From NCBI GenBank assembly GCA_938014885.1, contig CALLQI010000024.1, positions 1 through 64,000 of the forward strand: a stretch of 64,000 nucleotides of DNA. The letters are read 5' to 3'. The notes under the pieces were generated by a model that made no database searches, was not told the origin of the DNA, and saw only the letters and a list, made by a program, of their open reading frames with translations. A program made the translations under genes and the position numbers. The DNA is from an uncultured bacterium. Its GTDB lineage: Bacteria > Planctomycetota > UBA8742 > UBA2392. Of the stretch, positions 17,285-26,658 are shown one piece after another. Numbering within the stretch: position 1 is the first letter of the stretch; every line of letters begins with the position of its first letter.

Positions 17285-19447
17285 CTACCGAACGCCGTCG
17301 GTCCCGTCAATGCCAACGGTGCCCGCCTTGAGCGTGAACGTCAAGGCGACACCGCCGCGTTCAACCATGATGGTTACATCCGTGCCCTCGCGGGCGTTGC
17401 GGCGCACCTGGCCGAACTGCCGCCAGGTCGTGATCTGCGTGCCGTTGTACTCAATGATCAGGTCGCCGACCTGCAGACCGGCGCGGGCGGCCTGGCTGTC
17501 CGGGAAGACCTGTGTGATGCGCGCGCAATTGGGCTTTTGCACCCGCGCCTGGAGCTGGTTTTCGCCGCCCGACAGGTTCACGAATGTCGCCGCCGAGGCC
17601 ACCCCGTTGCCCGAAACCTGCAGCGTGTACGCGCCCTCGGTCACGAAAGGAATCTGCGCGATGCCGTTGCTGCCCGTGCGGCCGTTGTAGTTGCGCGTGC
17701 CGCTGAGCTGCACTTCGGCGCCGGCGACAGGGTTGCCGCTTTCGTCGGTAACCGTGACGACGGCCGTGGCGCCGGTACTGACGGTAAGGTTTTGCGTGTT
17801 CTCGCCGACAGCGACCAAGAAGACGGTGGTGTGGATCGGCTCCCAGTTGCCGCTGGCGTACACCTCGAAGTTGTAGCTGCCCGGGTCAACCGGCCCCAGC
17901 CGATAGCTGCCGTCGCTGCGAACCTGCGCCCACTTGCCGGTGCCCCAGCCGCCCCAGCGGTCCTCGTCATCTTTGCGCAGCCTTACACTCACGCCGGTGA
18001 CGGCTTTGCCGCTGCTGTTGGTGAGCGTGCCGATCAGCGTGGCGCCCGCGGCAAACGCGAGCGTCACGTCGTTGTCGCCAGCCACGAGCTTGATTTCCTT
18101 GCGGATTGCCGGCAGGGCTGAGGCCGTGCAGGTGAGCACATAATCGCCCGGGTTCAGGCCCGCGTACTCGACCAGGCCGGGTTCGCGCTTGGGCAGGCGT
18201 TCCGATTGCGGCCAGTCGTTGCCGGTCTGGAACCAGACTTGCTCAAGCTCCACGGGCTGGCCGTCGGGCCCGGTGGCGCGGATGCGCACCACGCAGCCCA
18301 CGTCCAGTGTGAAGTCAGCACTGTTTTCGCCCAGTTGCAGCGTGACCTTGTTGGTGGCCGTACGCTCGCCCAGCGAGGCCGTGATCGACTGCTCGCCGGC
18401 CGGCAGCGCCGGAAAGCGATAGCGACCTTTGCTGTCGGTGGTGACGGTGTTCTCGCGACCGCCGTTCCAGTTGCGCCGGCCGCGTTCACCTTCACCGTGA
18501 TACAGGCGCACACCCTGCACGGGCTTGCCGCCGTTGTCGGTGACCACGCCGGAAAGTACGCAGGCGGGTGAAAGTGTGATCACGACTTCTTCGGCATCGG
18601 GCCCGACCATGACATCCAGCGGCTGCGCCTGGCTGAAGCCGTCGGCCGTAACCTGCACCTGCATCGCGCCGGGCGCTGCGGGCAGTTCAAAGCGGCCTTC
18701 GTCGTCGCGGAAGTCCTGCGTGGTAGGCTCCCACTGCCAGTTCTGCCGCCAGGCCCTTACGTTGAACAGTTTGATCGGCGTGCCGTCTTCGGTTTGCACG
18801 CGGCCGCGCAGCATTACGGTGGCGGCCAGTACCAGCACGGCTTTGTCGCCCGCGGCCACACTCTCGAGTGTCGCATTGCCGGCCTCGTGGGTGGCAACCA
18901 GGTCGTAGGCGCGCGCGGCATCCAGGCCTGTGAAGCGAAACGCCCCGCTGCCATCGGTGGTCGTGCTGCGGGTCTCGCGGTCGGCCTCAGCCAAGAAGCG
19001 TGCCATGCGCTGGCGATAGCCGTCGAGGTCATTGCCGCGCATCTCAGGTGGTGACAGGCGCATGTCGCTGCGGCGGGCCTTCACGGTGGCGGCACTGACT
19101 GGTTTGCCTGCGGCATCCTGCACGACGCCTTCGATGACTGCGTCGCCGTGGTCAAAGGGGCTGGCCTTGGCGACGGTGGTTTCGGGCGTGGGCGGCTTTT
19201 CCGGCGTGACATCGGGTTGTACAGGAGCCGGCTTGGGCCGAGGGCGGGCAGGCTGATCGCGCGGGGTATCCAGCGGTCCCGAGTCTGCCGGGGCAAGATC
19301 GCCGCCGTCGTCTGTTAGTGCAGTGGCCTGGATTGCGGGCGCTGTTGTCTTGGGGCGCGTGGCAAAGCTCCACACCGAGACGCCGATGGCGGCCACGGTG
19401 ATGAGCAACAGGATCAGGTTTATGCCATTGAACTTCGTAGCCGACAT
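17285..19447 (-). CDS. Membrane-anchored protein with carboxypeptidase-regulatory-like repeats and C-terminal PDZ domain
   Basis: The 720-aa product has one N-terminal membrane segment (LILLLITVAAIGVSVWSFAT), a Pro/Lys-rich linker to about residue 100, then a string of carboxypeptidase-regulatory-like beta-sandwich units. Each has a phrase such as GVVQDAAGKPVSAATVKARR, GVVTDNGGKPVQGVRLYHG or GTLTNSSGKAVTGVSVRLRK. The last 85 residues form a PDZ domain (VFPDSQAARAGLQVGDLIIE). The layout suggests a periplasmic or surface scaffold. No protease triad is visible. The ATG at 19447 follows a G-rich site; a longer start would add 18 residues before the anchor. Confidence 0.82.
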   Translation of the reverse strand: MSATKFNGINLILLLITVAAIGVSVWSFATRPKTTAPAIQATALTDDGGDLAPADSGPLDTPRDQPARPRPKPAPVQPDVTPEKPPTPETTVAKASPFDHGDAVIEGVVQDAAGKPVSAATVKARRSDMRLSPPEMRGNDLDGYRQRMARFLAEADRETRSTTTDGSGAFRFTGLDAARAYDLVATHEAGNATLESVAAGDKAVLVLAATVMLRGRVQTEDGTPIKLFNVRAWRQNWQWEPTTQDFRDDEGRFELPAAPGAMQVQVTADGFSQAQPLDVMVGPDAEEVVITLSPACVLSGVVTDNGGKPVQGVRLYHGEGERGRRNWNGGRENTVTTDSKGRYRFPALPAGEQSITASLGERTATNKVTLQLGENSADFTLDVGCVVRIRATGPDGQPVELEQVWFQTGNDWPQSERLPKREPGLVEYAGLNPGDYVLTCTASALPAIRKEIKLVAGDNDVTLAFAAGATLIGTLTNSSGKAVTGVSVRLRKDDEDRWGGWGTGKWAQVRSDGSYRLGPVDPGSYNFEVYASGNWEPIHTTVFLVAVGENTQNLTVSTGATAVVTVTDESGNPVAGAEVQLSGTRNYNGRTGSNGIAQIPFVTEGAYTLQVSGNGVASAATFVNLSGGENQLQARVQKPNCARITQVFPDSQAARAGLQVGDLIIEYNGTQITTWRQFGQVRRNAREGTDVTIMVERGGVALTFTLKAGTVGIDGTDGVR

Positions 19448-19532
19448 CGGACCCCCGCACCCAGATCGGGTCTGCTTCTGGTACGAACCAGCGGGCCACA
19501 TGGTGCCACAAAATCAGTGATTGCCGAAATTG

Positions 19533-20738
19533 TTAATCGGCGAACTTGCCGGTGTCGGTGGCGGTGTCGTAGGTGTACACGATGGCGGCATAGGGCAGGG
19601 GCCGCCCCAGGCTGCTGGCCAGTGTCACGCGCACGGTCGTGCCGGCAGCGCTGATACGGAAGTCCGTGGGCAGAAAGCCATCGCCCTGCACACTCCAGGG
19701 GCTGACGCCGGTCTGGCCGATCGTCCTTTCCGTGACCTGCGCCCCGGCCCGCAGCGCTGAAGCCGCATGCTCGGCGATGGAAGCGATGCGCCAGCGCAGC
19801 TGGTCGCAGAACTCGGCACGGTCCGGGATGGCGGGCTGCCACGCGGTGCAACTGCACTCGCTGCGTTGCATTTGCCATGTGCCGTAGTCGAAGCGAAGGA
19901 TCATGGGCTCAGCCAGTTCGCTTTCGGCAACGGTGCGGCACGCGTACTCCACCACGGGCGGATCTTCGCTGAGCATCTTTGCGCTGATGTTGAATCGCGC
20001 CAGCACCTCTTCATCGCGCCAGCGGCGGTAGCGGGGCGAATGCTCAACGCTTCCGCCGGTGCGCTTCAGGAAGTCGGTCGCGAACCGGCCCAGAATCTCG
20101 TTCGCGGCCACGCTGGCCACGTTGTCGGACAGGTAGACACGGTCGTAGTCATCGCGTGCAAGCAGATCGCCCTTCAGTTCGCTCTTGCCGGTTTTCAGGT
20201 TCAGCACCATCACGATCGGCCCGTCCGGCAATGCGGCACCCTGCCGGGTATTGCAGCTGATGTGCGCCACGGGGGCAGCGGGGTCAGGGAATGTCAGCGA
20301 GTAATCGGCGGCGCGAAAGTGTGTGCCGTCCATGGTGCTCAGGCGGCGCATCACGCCTTCGAGTGTCCAGGCCGGGTCGTGCAGGTACTCATTCACCTTG
20401 AACTTCAGCTCAAGGCGCGCGCGCACGGACGAAAGTTTCTCGTTCACTTCGCGCAGGATTGCGTCGGCCTCAACCAGGCTGGCCGGTGCGCCGGCGCGGC
20501 GCTTGCCCTTTGGCTCCGTGACCAGCGGCTCAAGCGGCCCGGGTCCGGGCTTTGGCGGCGGCAGCGGATCGGGATCAGGCAGCAGGCCCGTGTTCGGCTG
20601 CGGTGGTGGGGGAGTGTCATCGGGCAGCAGCGCGTAGACCGTGCCCGCCACCAGGATCACGAAGATCGGCAGCACCAGCACCAGCAGGCGCTGTGTGGGG
20701 ACCGACGCGATTGGGGGTATGTTCAGCATCGGCAGCAT
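19533..20738 (-). CDS. Hypothetical membrane-anchored protein with Pro-rich linker
   Basis: The 401-aa protein has one N-terminal membrane helix (LLVLVLPIFVILVAGTVYAL), then a Pro/Asp-rich linker (about residues 42-75), then a globular domain of unknown family. Several Cys pairs (CNTRQG, ECSCTAW, EFCDQL) suggest disulfides in an exported domain. It lies between lgt and the PDZ protein on the same strand with gaps under 90 bp, so it may belong to an envelope operon. No homolog is recognised. Confidence 0.6.
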   Translation of the reverse strand: MLPMLNIPPIASVPTQRLLVLVLPIFVILVAGTVYALLPDDTPPPPQPNTGLLPDPDPLPPPKPGPGPLEPLVTEPKGKRRAGAPASLVEADAILREVNEKLSSVRARLELKFKVNEYLHDPAWTLEGVMRRLSTMDGTHFRAADYSLTFPDPAAPVAHISCNTRQGAALPDGPIVMVLNLKTGKSELKGDLLARDDYDRVYLSDNVASVAANEILGRFATDFLKRTGGSVEHSPRYRRWRDEEVLARFNISAKMLSEDPPVVEYACRTVAESELAEPMILRFDYGTWQMQRSECSCTAWQPAIPDRAEFCDQLRWRIASIAEHAASALRAGAQVTERTIGQTGVSPWSVQGDGFLPTDFRISAAGTTVRVTLASSLGRPLPYAAIVYTYDTATDTGKFAD

Positions 20739-20775
20739 CGCGCTCTATTGCAGAAGTTCGGGGCCCTGCGCGCAA

Positions 20776-21951
20776 TCAGGAAGTTTTCGCGTTCTCTTCG
20801 GCAGCCGGCGGCGTGGCCGACGCGTCGGCCTGCACCTGCGGCGTCAAACCCGGCGCGTCGGTGCTGAGGCTGTCGATGCGCAGCTTCCGCTTGCGGCTGA
20901 GATGCAGCAGCACCGCGCCGCCGACGACCATCGCAAGGCTCAGCGCCTGCCCGCGCGTGAGGCCCAGCAGATAACCCAGCCCGGGCTCAGGCTGCCGGAA
21001 GACTTCAGTGCACGTGCGCAAAATGCCGTACCCGATCAGGAACCACGCCGAAAGTTCGCCCACATGCTTCGTGCGGCCGCGCATCACGAACAGGAAAATC
21101 GCCAGCACGACGCCCTCCGCCAGCGCCTGGTACAGCTGGCTGGGATGGCGCGGCGTGGTGACGACAGTGTGCACGATGCGCATGGCACCTTCGGGGTCGC
21201 CCATCGGGTACAGATCGGGAACCTTGCTGTCGAGGACCTGGTAGCCCTGGTCGGGCGTCCAAGGTTCCAGCCACAGGCGCGAATCGGGCGGCTCAGCAAA
21301 CGGGTTCAGTGATTCCAGCAGGCTTTGCTCCGGTGTTTCGCGCACCAGCACGTAGGTCTGGCCCGCGTCGTCGGCGTACACGCGCCGGAACAGCGGCCCG
21401 CGCATCAGAAAGCGCACGCCCCAATCGCCGCCGGTTTCGCGGCCCCACAGGTCGCCACCCATGAAGTTGGCGATGCGCCCCAGCGGCGTGCCGATCGCCA
21501 CGAACATGCAGGCCTGGTCCAGCAGGTGAAACATCGGCCGCTTGATCCAGCGCCCCCAGGCCCAGAACGCCAGGATCACGCCGATGATCATGCCGTGGAT
21601 CGTGAACCCGCTGGCGTTCGTCAAAAGGCGCGTGGGCTGCGAGAAGAAGTATTCGGGCTGGTAAAAGATCGCCTCGCCCAGCCGCCCGCCAATCACGATG
21701 GCCGCAATCGCCACCAGGATGCTGTCGAGCACCAGCCGCTTGCGCACGCGAAAGCTGCCCTGCCGCCACCAGCGATGACACAGCCACAGCGCCAGGGCAA
21801 AGATGATCCCGTAGGCGAGGTGATACACATTGAAGAAGTTGATGCCCTCAACGTCGCCGGGCACGCGCTGAAAGAAATGCAGGCCGCCGTCGTACCAGCA
21901 GGCCACGGTCGTGGAGTACTCAGGGTCCGTGATTTGCGGGTGATCCGCCAT
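20776..21951 (-). CDS. lgt: Prolipoprotein diacylglyceryl transferase
   Basis: Lgt moves a diacylglyceryl group from phosphatidylglycerol to the lipobox Cys of prolipoproteins at the inner membrane. The 391-aa protein has about seven membrane helices, the signature region GRIANFMGGDLWGRETG with its essential Arg and Asn, the first-helix motif FNVYHLAYGII, and the later RHPSQLYQALAEG. It is longer than the usual 260-300 aa, mainly through a loop of about 65 residues between the signature and the HPSQLY motif, and a C-terminal tail. The YceI lipoprotein in the window is a likely client. Confidence 0.93.
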   Translation of the reverse strand: MADHPQITDPEYSTTVACWYDGGLHFFQRVPGDVEGINFFNVYHLAYGIIFALALWLCHRWWRQGSFRVRKRLVLDSILVAIAAIVIGGRLGEAIFYQPEYFFSQPTRLLTNASGFTIHGMIIGVILAFWAWGRWIKRPMFHLLDQACMFVAIGTPLGRIANFMGGDLWGRETGGDWGVRFLMRGPLFRRVYADDAGQTYVLVRETPEQSLLESLNPFAEPPDSRLWLEPWTPDQGYQVLDSKVPDLYPMGDPEGAMRIVHTVVTTPRHPSQLYQALAEGVVLAIFLFVMRGRTKHVGELSAWFLIGYGILRTCTEVFRQPEPGLGYLLGLTRGQALSLAMVVGGAVLLHLSRKRKLRIDSLSTDAPGLTPQVQADASATPPAAEENAKTS

Positions 21952-21984
21952 GTGCTGATTATTGAGGCCGCGGCGCCAAATGAA

Positions 21985-22012
21985 AGCGGGGAGGCACGCA
22001 GCCTCCCCGTTC
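21985..22012 (-). terminator. Terminator for the 22043-22573 gene
   Basis: The hairpin GGGGAGGCACGCAGCCTCCCC lies 30 bases past the stop of the minus-strand gene and is followed in that direction by a T-rich CTTTCATTT. Confidence 0.75.
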
Positions 22013-22042
22013 GTGAGTCAGGTTCGATGGTCAGGCGCCATA

Positions 22043-22573
22043 CTAGGCCGCGCCGCGGCGCAGACGTGCCGCCAGCGCCAGCACGCTGAACAGGCCCAGC
22101 AGGGCCATCATGCCGGGCTTGCCGCCGTCGTGGGTGGAGCAATCGTCTTCTTCTTCCTTCTTGGTGCCGGTGTCGCCGCGGACGGTGAAGTTGTACACGG
22201 CCTCGTCGGTGTCGTCGTTGTTGATGGTGACCACGACGCTGTACTTGCCGTCGCCGTTGGGGTCGATATCAAGCTGGAAGGTGATGCTGCCTGCGGCGGG
22301 CACAACCAGGCCGGCGGGCTGCGTCAGCACGTAATCAAGCTGCTTGGGGCTGGTGCACACGACGGGTGTCGGGCCGGTCAGGGTCAAGTCGGTTGTGCCG
22401 GTGTTCAGGATCGTGAACGTAAGGTTCTGGACACCCTTGCCGGTCTTGTTGCCGATGTTGATGCTGCCGCCATCGGCGATGCTGACAGCGTTGCGCTGCA
22501 CGTCGATTTCAGGCTGCGCGTGCAGCAGGCCAGCGAATGCAATGGCAAGTACCGCGATCAATGTGAAGCGCAT
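22043..22573 (-). CDS. Secreted protein with choice-of-anchor-like domain and Cys/TM/Arg C-terminal tail
   Basis: The 176-aa protein has a signal peptide (MRFTLIAVLAIAFAGLLHAQ), one Ig-like beta domain of the choice-of-anchor D type (NLTFTILNTGTTDLTLTGP; VVVTINNDDTDEAVYNFTVR), then an acidic stretch, a Cys (DDCSTHDGG), a hydrophobic segment (MMALLGLFSVLALAA) and a terminal RLRRG. This tail has the same order of parts as in the proteins at 22836-26255 and 43621-46086, and resembles known Cys-containing sorting tails such as MYXO-CTERM or Synerg-CTERM. I chose the ATG at 22573 because the signal peptide starts there. Terminators bracket it. Confidence 0.8.
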   Translation of the reverse strand: MRFTLIAVLAIAFAGLLHAQPEIDVQRNAVSIADGGSINIGNKTGKGVQNLTFTILNTGTTDLTLTGPTPVVCTSPKQLDYVLTQPAGLVVPAAGSITFQLDIDPNGDGKYSVVVTINNDDTDEAVYNFTVRGDTGTKKEEEDDCSTHDGGKPGMMALLGLFSVLALAARLRRGAA

Positions 22574-22782
22574 AGCGTTCTCCCCTGGGTGGGCAGGCAA
22601 AACGCGTCCCCACAACGCGCCAGTCCCGCCAAAGCACATGAGCAATGGGTCAATCATACGCAAAACGCGCCAAGAGTCCAACACGCACAATCAAACGCGC
22701 GTGTTGTCGGGGCGTTTCGAACGGTCGACCGTAGACCGTCAACTTGTTCCGGGGGCTGCTCCATGTGATCCACAAGCAAGCA

Positions 22783-22812
22783 AACCGGGGAGGCCAAGTG
22801 GCCTCCCCGGTG
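22783..22812 (-). terminator. Terminator for the large surface-protein gene
   Basis: The inverted repeat ACCGGGGAGGCC...GGCCTCCCCGGT has a 4-base loop and, read on the minus strand, is followed by TTTGCTTGCTT, about 25 bases past the stop of the gene at 22836. Confidence 0.8.
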
Positions 22813-22835
22813 TTTGATGCGTGTTGCGTTGCTGC

Positions 22836-25800
22836 TTAGGCACGGCTGCGACGAACGCGCAGGATCATGGCCGCTATGCCGACCAGGCCCAACAGCGCCA
22901 GCCACTGGCTGCTGCTGCCACCTGAGGCCGAGCAACCACCGTCGTCGTCACTACCGCCGCCTCCGCCACCACCACCGCCACCACTGGTAATGGTGATCGC
23001 GTAGGCCTGCGTGGCCGAGTCATTCAGGCTGTCGATGACCCGGATGGTGAAGTTGCTGGTGCCCACCGTCGTCGGCGTGCCACTGATGACGCCGGCCGTG
23101 CTCATCGTCAAACCGGCAGGCAGGCTGCCAGTCAGGATGCTGAACGTGGTGGCGCCGGTCGCGCCGGCCACAACGATGGTGACCGGGCCGTATGCGTCAC
23201 CGACGGTGCCGCCCGCGAGCGGGCTGGTCGTGGTGAACGTGATCGCGCCGGAGTTGCCCAGCACCGTGATGCTGACATTGACGGTGACGGTGTTGGTACC
23301 GTCGTCAATGTCCATGCTGAACACCTGGGTGCCGACGTCGTTGGCGTTGAGCGTGGCCGAAGGAGCCACTGATAGCACGCCGCCCACCAGCGAGAAGGTG
23401 AAGCCGCTGCCGGTGGTGGGGCCGCTGGACTGCGCGACGTTGGTCAGGTTCAGGGTCTGGCCGGTGTTGCCGTCGGTGACGTTGGCCAGGTTGGTCGTAA
23501 CCGTGGCTGCGTCATTCTGGGCATAGTTGGCCAGGTACGGCGTACCAACACTGCCGTCGCCGCTGACGCCCGTGGCGGCCACATGCTGCGGGGCCACGTC
23601 GTTGATGATGATGCGGGCGGTGATGCTGACGGTAGTGATACCGTCGTTGATGTCGATGTCCCAATCGAAGCTACCTGGTGTGTTGCTGCCCGCGGCGGTG
23701 CCGACCCAGGTGAGGCTGAGAGGACCGGCCGTCGCAGTGACGATGTCGACGGGCTGGCTGGTCAGGCCGGCAAAGGCCGGAGTCACGACCACATCGACCG
23801 TCATGTTGTCCGGGGTCGGGTCAGTGACAGTCAGGGTGTCGTTGATGGCAGCGCCCGGGTTGAGGGTCAGCGTGAACAAGCCGCCACCGGCGTCCACCCA
23901 GTTGCCCGCGCCCACAGTCACGACCGGCGGCAGGTTGCTGATAGCTACTCCGCTGACGGTGAAGTTGTACGGGTTTTCGTCACTGTCGTTGTTGTCGATG
24001 CTGACGGTGAAGTCATAGGCATCGCCACCCGCGGAAGCGGTGGTCGGGACCACGTTGATGACAAAGGTGGTGTTGCCGCCGCCCGCCACCGGCGTGGTCG
24101 GGTCGGTGGTGACCGTAACGGTAGTTACGTTAGTACCCGCAGTCACTACAACGAGTGTGCCACCAGTGAGGTTGAGATCCCTGCCGCCGACGTTCTGGAT
24201 GGTGTAGGTGAGGTTGCTGCCGGTGGACAGGATGGTTACTCCTGTGTCGGTACCGCCATCGGCCACAGGTGTGGCACCGCGCAGGACTTCCATTTCGGCG
24301 AGCTCATAGAGCTGGATGTCGTCAAACACGTGGCCGTCTGTGTTAAAGGCGAAGTTGTCATCGGCCTGGAAACGGATGACGACCTGGTTGGTGTAATTGA
24401 GCGTCGCCGTAACCAGAGCTGCAGAAACGTTCACGACAATGTTCTGGTGAACGGCCGTGCCGCCCCACAGTTGGAACAGCTGCAGCGCCCAGGTTGCTCC
24501 ACCATCGAGGCTCATGTACACGCCGTCCTGGGGCGTGGATTCGTCGCCGGTTTCGGCCCAGTTGAAGTCCAGAATCAGCGTATCCGTGTTTGCGTTGTAG
24601 GCCGAGAGGTCGAAAGCGTAGTCAATCGCGCCCGCCGACTGTCCACCTGGGAAGTCAATACCGGCCTGATTCGTACCACTGGTTGGCGTCACGCCGGAGG
24701 CAGCAACGGCGCCGAACTGAATTTGCGACTGGATGGCATAAGTCACCGTGGTTGGAGGGGTTCCGCCGGACGGGAACGTGCCGGAAATCTGAGTCGAGCG
24801 GTTAAAGATTGTGGTAGCAGGCTCATAGTCGTCAAGGAACGGCAGTGCGCTAAAGTACCCGCCCACTGTGTGAACCGTGCCAGTGGTCGGCGTGCCCGAG
24901 ACCGGACCGGGGGCTGAAGTAACGGACGTTACGTCACATCCAAACGTCTCGCCAGCTGTCGGGGCTGCTGTCAAAGCGAACGTGATGAGGAACCGTCCTA
25001 CAGTCGGATTCGTCACTGCAGAACTAAGGCCAGAGAATGTGGCAGCAGCGGCTGCAAAGGTCTGCGTGGTGCCAAGCTGCGTGTCCGTGCCCGGCTCAAG
25101 CGTGCCATTAGCGTTGGTGTCCAACCACAGCTTCACGGCAGTGATCTGTGCGTCGGCAAGTGTGCCAGTCTTGGCCACCGCGACGTCGGAAATGGTCTGC
25201 GTTCCGGCAGCTGATGTGGCCGTGAACCTGTTGACGACCACGTCCGTCGCAAACTGGTAGATCGTTGCTGCGGCAGGACTGTTGTCCGCGATGGCGAGTG
25301 AAGGCGATGTAGCATCTCCGGAGACCGTGAAGTTGAACGGGTTCTCGTTTGCGTCGTTGTTGTCAATCGAAAGTGTGAAGCTCCACGGGCTTGCGGATGC
25401 CGTAACCTCAACCACCAGCGTGGTGGTGTTGCCTGTTGCAACGGGCGTGGTCGGCTGGGTGAAGATTGTCGCCGTGCAGTTTGACGCTGCGCCCGGCGCC
25501 GCGACCGGCGTGGTGAGAGTGAGGTTCTGCAGGCCGCTATTGCTGATGGTATACGTAAGCTGTGTGGCTTGGCTTGTCACCAAGGAGCCCGCGTTGTCGG
25601 TTCCCCCGTCAACAACAGGGGTTGCCCCGCGTGAGACCGCAATTTCGGGTGTGCCTGCGCCGCCGCCTACGATATCCAGCTGCCACGACAGCACCGTTCC
25701 GGTGTCGCCTGCGGCATCGTCACCGATGGCGAGGGTCCAAGTGCCGTTAGGCGAAATAGAATTGTACAGAGCGTTGAATGCAGCGGATCCTTCCGGGATG

Positions 25801-26255
25801 TAAACCCCAGCGGTGAAGGGTGCGGTACCAGATGTAGCCAGAAGCGTTCCCGGTAACACAGGATCTGTTGCAGATGAAAATCTGGCGTAAGTGAACGGGG
25901 CGGTAGCACCCGTTCCAAAGTTGTCGCCGTTCCCGCCGTTGTCCGTGCAGAGATCGATGACTCCTGCGGGTGGCGTTCCGTTTCGGTACGGACCGGCCCA
26001 GGTGACGCCCGGGGGGATCAGCCAAATATCAAGGTCCGAGTCCCAAGTGTGGTTGATGCGCAGGTCAACGCGCAACGACGTAATCGCACCGGTTACGCCG
26101 GTAACGTTGATACTGTCGGACACACCGGGATTTGGACTGTCTGGAATTGCAAGGTTCGGATTGCTTGTGAACGTCTGTGCGCTAAGCGCGGTCGAGACAA
26201 TGGCAGTCATAGCCATCGTCGCGAGCAATGCATGCAAAGACTTGTTTCGAAACAT
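22836..26255 (-). CDS. Large secreted protein: P-domain, anchor/Ig repeats, Gly-rich Cys/TM/Arg tail
   Basis: The 1139-aa product has a signal peptide (residues 1-26, cleaved near LSAQ). A proprotein-convertase-type P domain follows (about 30-195; INHTWDSDLDIWLIPPG, GTWTLAIGDDAAGDTGTVLS). Next come a choice-of-anchor D-like unit (AVSRGATPVVDGGTDNAG), a middle region with a jelly-roll look (SAYNANTDTLILDFNWAETG), a second anchor D unit and an Ig-like putative domain (GSLPAGLTMSTAGVISGTPT). The end is poly-Gly, DDDGGCSA, a hydrophobic segment and RVRRSRA. It is presumably on the cell surface. The ATG at 26255 has GGGGAG upstream. GC content is lower in its N-terminal half than in neighbouring genes. 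Confidence 0.85.
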   Translation of the reverse strand: MFRNKSLHALLATMAMTAIVSTALSAQTFTSNPNLAIPDSPNPGVSDSINVTGVTGAITSLRVDLRINHTWDSDLDIWLIPPGVTWAGPYRNGTPPAGVIDLCTDNGGNGDNFGTGATAPFTYARFSSATDPVLPGTLLATSGTAPFTAGVYIPEGSAAFNALYNSISPNGTWTLAIGDDAAGDTGTVLSWQLDIVGGGAGTPEIAVSRGATPVVDGGTDNAGSLVTSQATQLTYTISNSGLQNLTLTTPVAAPGAASNCTATIFTQPTTPVATGNTTTLVVEVTASASPWSFTLSIDNNDANENPFNFTVSGDATSPSLAIADNSPAAATIYQFATDVVVNRFTATSAAGTQTISDVAVAKTGTLADAQITAVKLWLDTNANGTLEPGTDTQLGTTQTFAAAAATFSGLSSAVTNPTVGRFLITFALTAAPTAGETFGCDVTSVTSAPGPVSGTPTTGTVHTVGGYFSALPFLDDYEPATTIFNRSTQISGTFPSGGTPPTTVTYAIQSQIQFGAVAASGVTPTSGTNQAGIDFPGGQSAGAIDYAFDLSAYNANTDTLILDFNWAETGDESTPQDGVYMSLDGGATWALQLFQLWGGTAVHQNIVVNVSAALVTATLNYTNQVVIRFQADDNFAFNTDGHVFDDIQLYELAEMEVLRGATPVADGGTDTGVTILSTGSNLTYTIQNVGGRDLNLTGGTLVVVTAGTNVTTVTVTTDPTTPVAGGGNTTFVINVVPTTASAGGDAYDFTVSIDNNDSDENPYNFTVSGVAISNLPPVVTVGAGNWVDAGGGLFTLTLNPGAAINDTLTVTDPTPDNMTVDVVVTPAFAGLTSQPVDIVTATAGPLSLTWVGTAAGSNTPGSFDWDIDINDGITTVSITARIIINDVAPQHVAATGVSGDGSVGTPYLANYAQNDAATVTTNLANVTDGNTGQTLNLTNVAQSSGPTTGSGFTFSLVGGVLSVAPSATLNANDVGTQVFSMDIDDGTNTVTVNVSITVLGNSGAITFTTTSPLAGGTVGDAYGPVTIVVAGATGATTFSILTGSLPAGLTMSTAGVISGTPTTVGTSNFTIRVIDSLNDSATQAYAITITSGGGGGGGGGGSDDDGGCSASGGSSSQWLALLGLVGIAAMILRVRRSRA

Positions 26256-26658
26256 TTGGACTCCCCACAGGAATACGCGACCGTCGGGTCGCAAACAAAG
26301 TCAAAGGCTTTCGGAACCCTACAGGGGCGGCACACGATGTGTGCTTTAAGACGCCCCACGACGTCCGAAAATTGCGGTACGTTAGGCAATCTGTCATCTT
26401 TCAGGCCCACTTCAAGCTTAATTCTGGAAATGACGCGGTGTTCAGCAAGGAGAGACTGCCGCACACCTGTTGCTGACCATAGAAATGCTCAGGCCGCCGC
26501 GGCAGCATGGGCCGACATCCTTGGCATCGCAGAGCCTCAGGCCTCCTTTGAGGTCGAGCACAGTTCATGCGCACTGTCCCAGTGCAGATGCCGCGACCAG
26601 GTCCCCTGAATGAGGTTGAACGCTCAGGGGCACGACGCGACACTTTGCAGGGCAAACA
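26256..26658. other. 403-bp non-coding gap with no recognisable element
   Basis: I see no supported gene, repeat module or strong hairpin here. It must contain the promoter of the minus-strand surface protein. Its GC content is lower than the window average and none of the dispersed repeats is present. Confidence 0.5.

Noticed and set aside
23583..24917. A plus-strand frame of about 440 codons opposite the large surface protein
   Set aside because: It is a composition shadow of the Thr/Val/Gly-rich minus-strand gene.
26256..26658. Small open frames in the gap before the halogenase-like gene
   Set aside because: They are short, overlap each other on both strands and lack start signals and codon bias.
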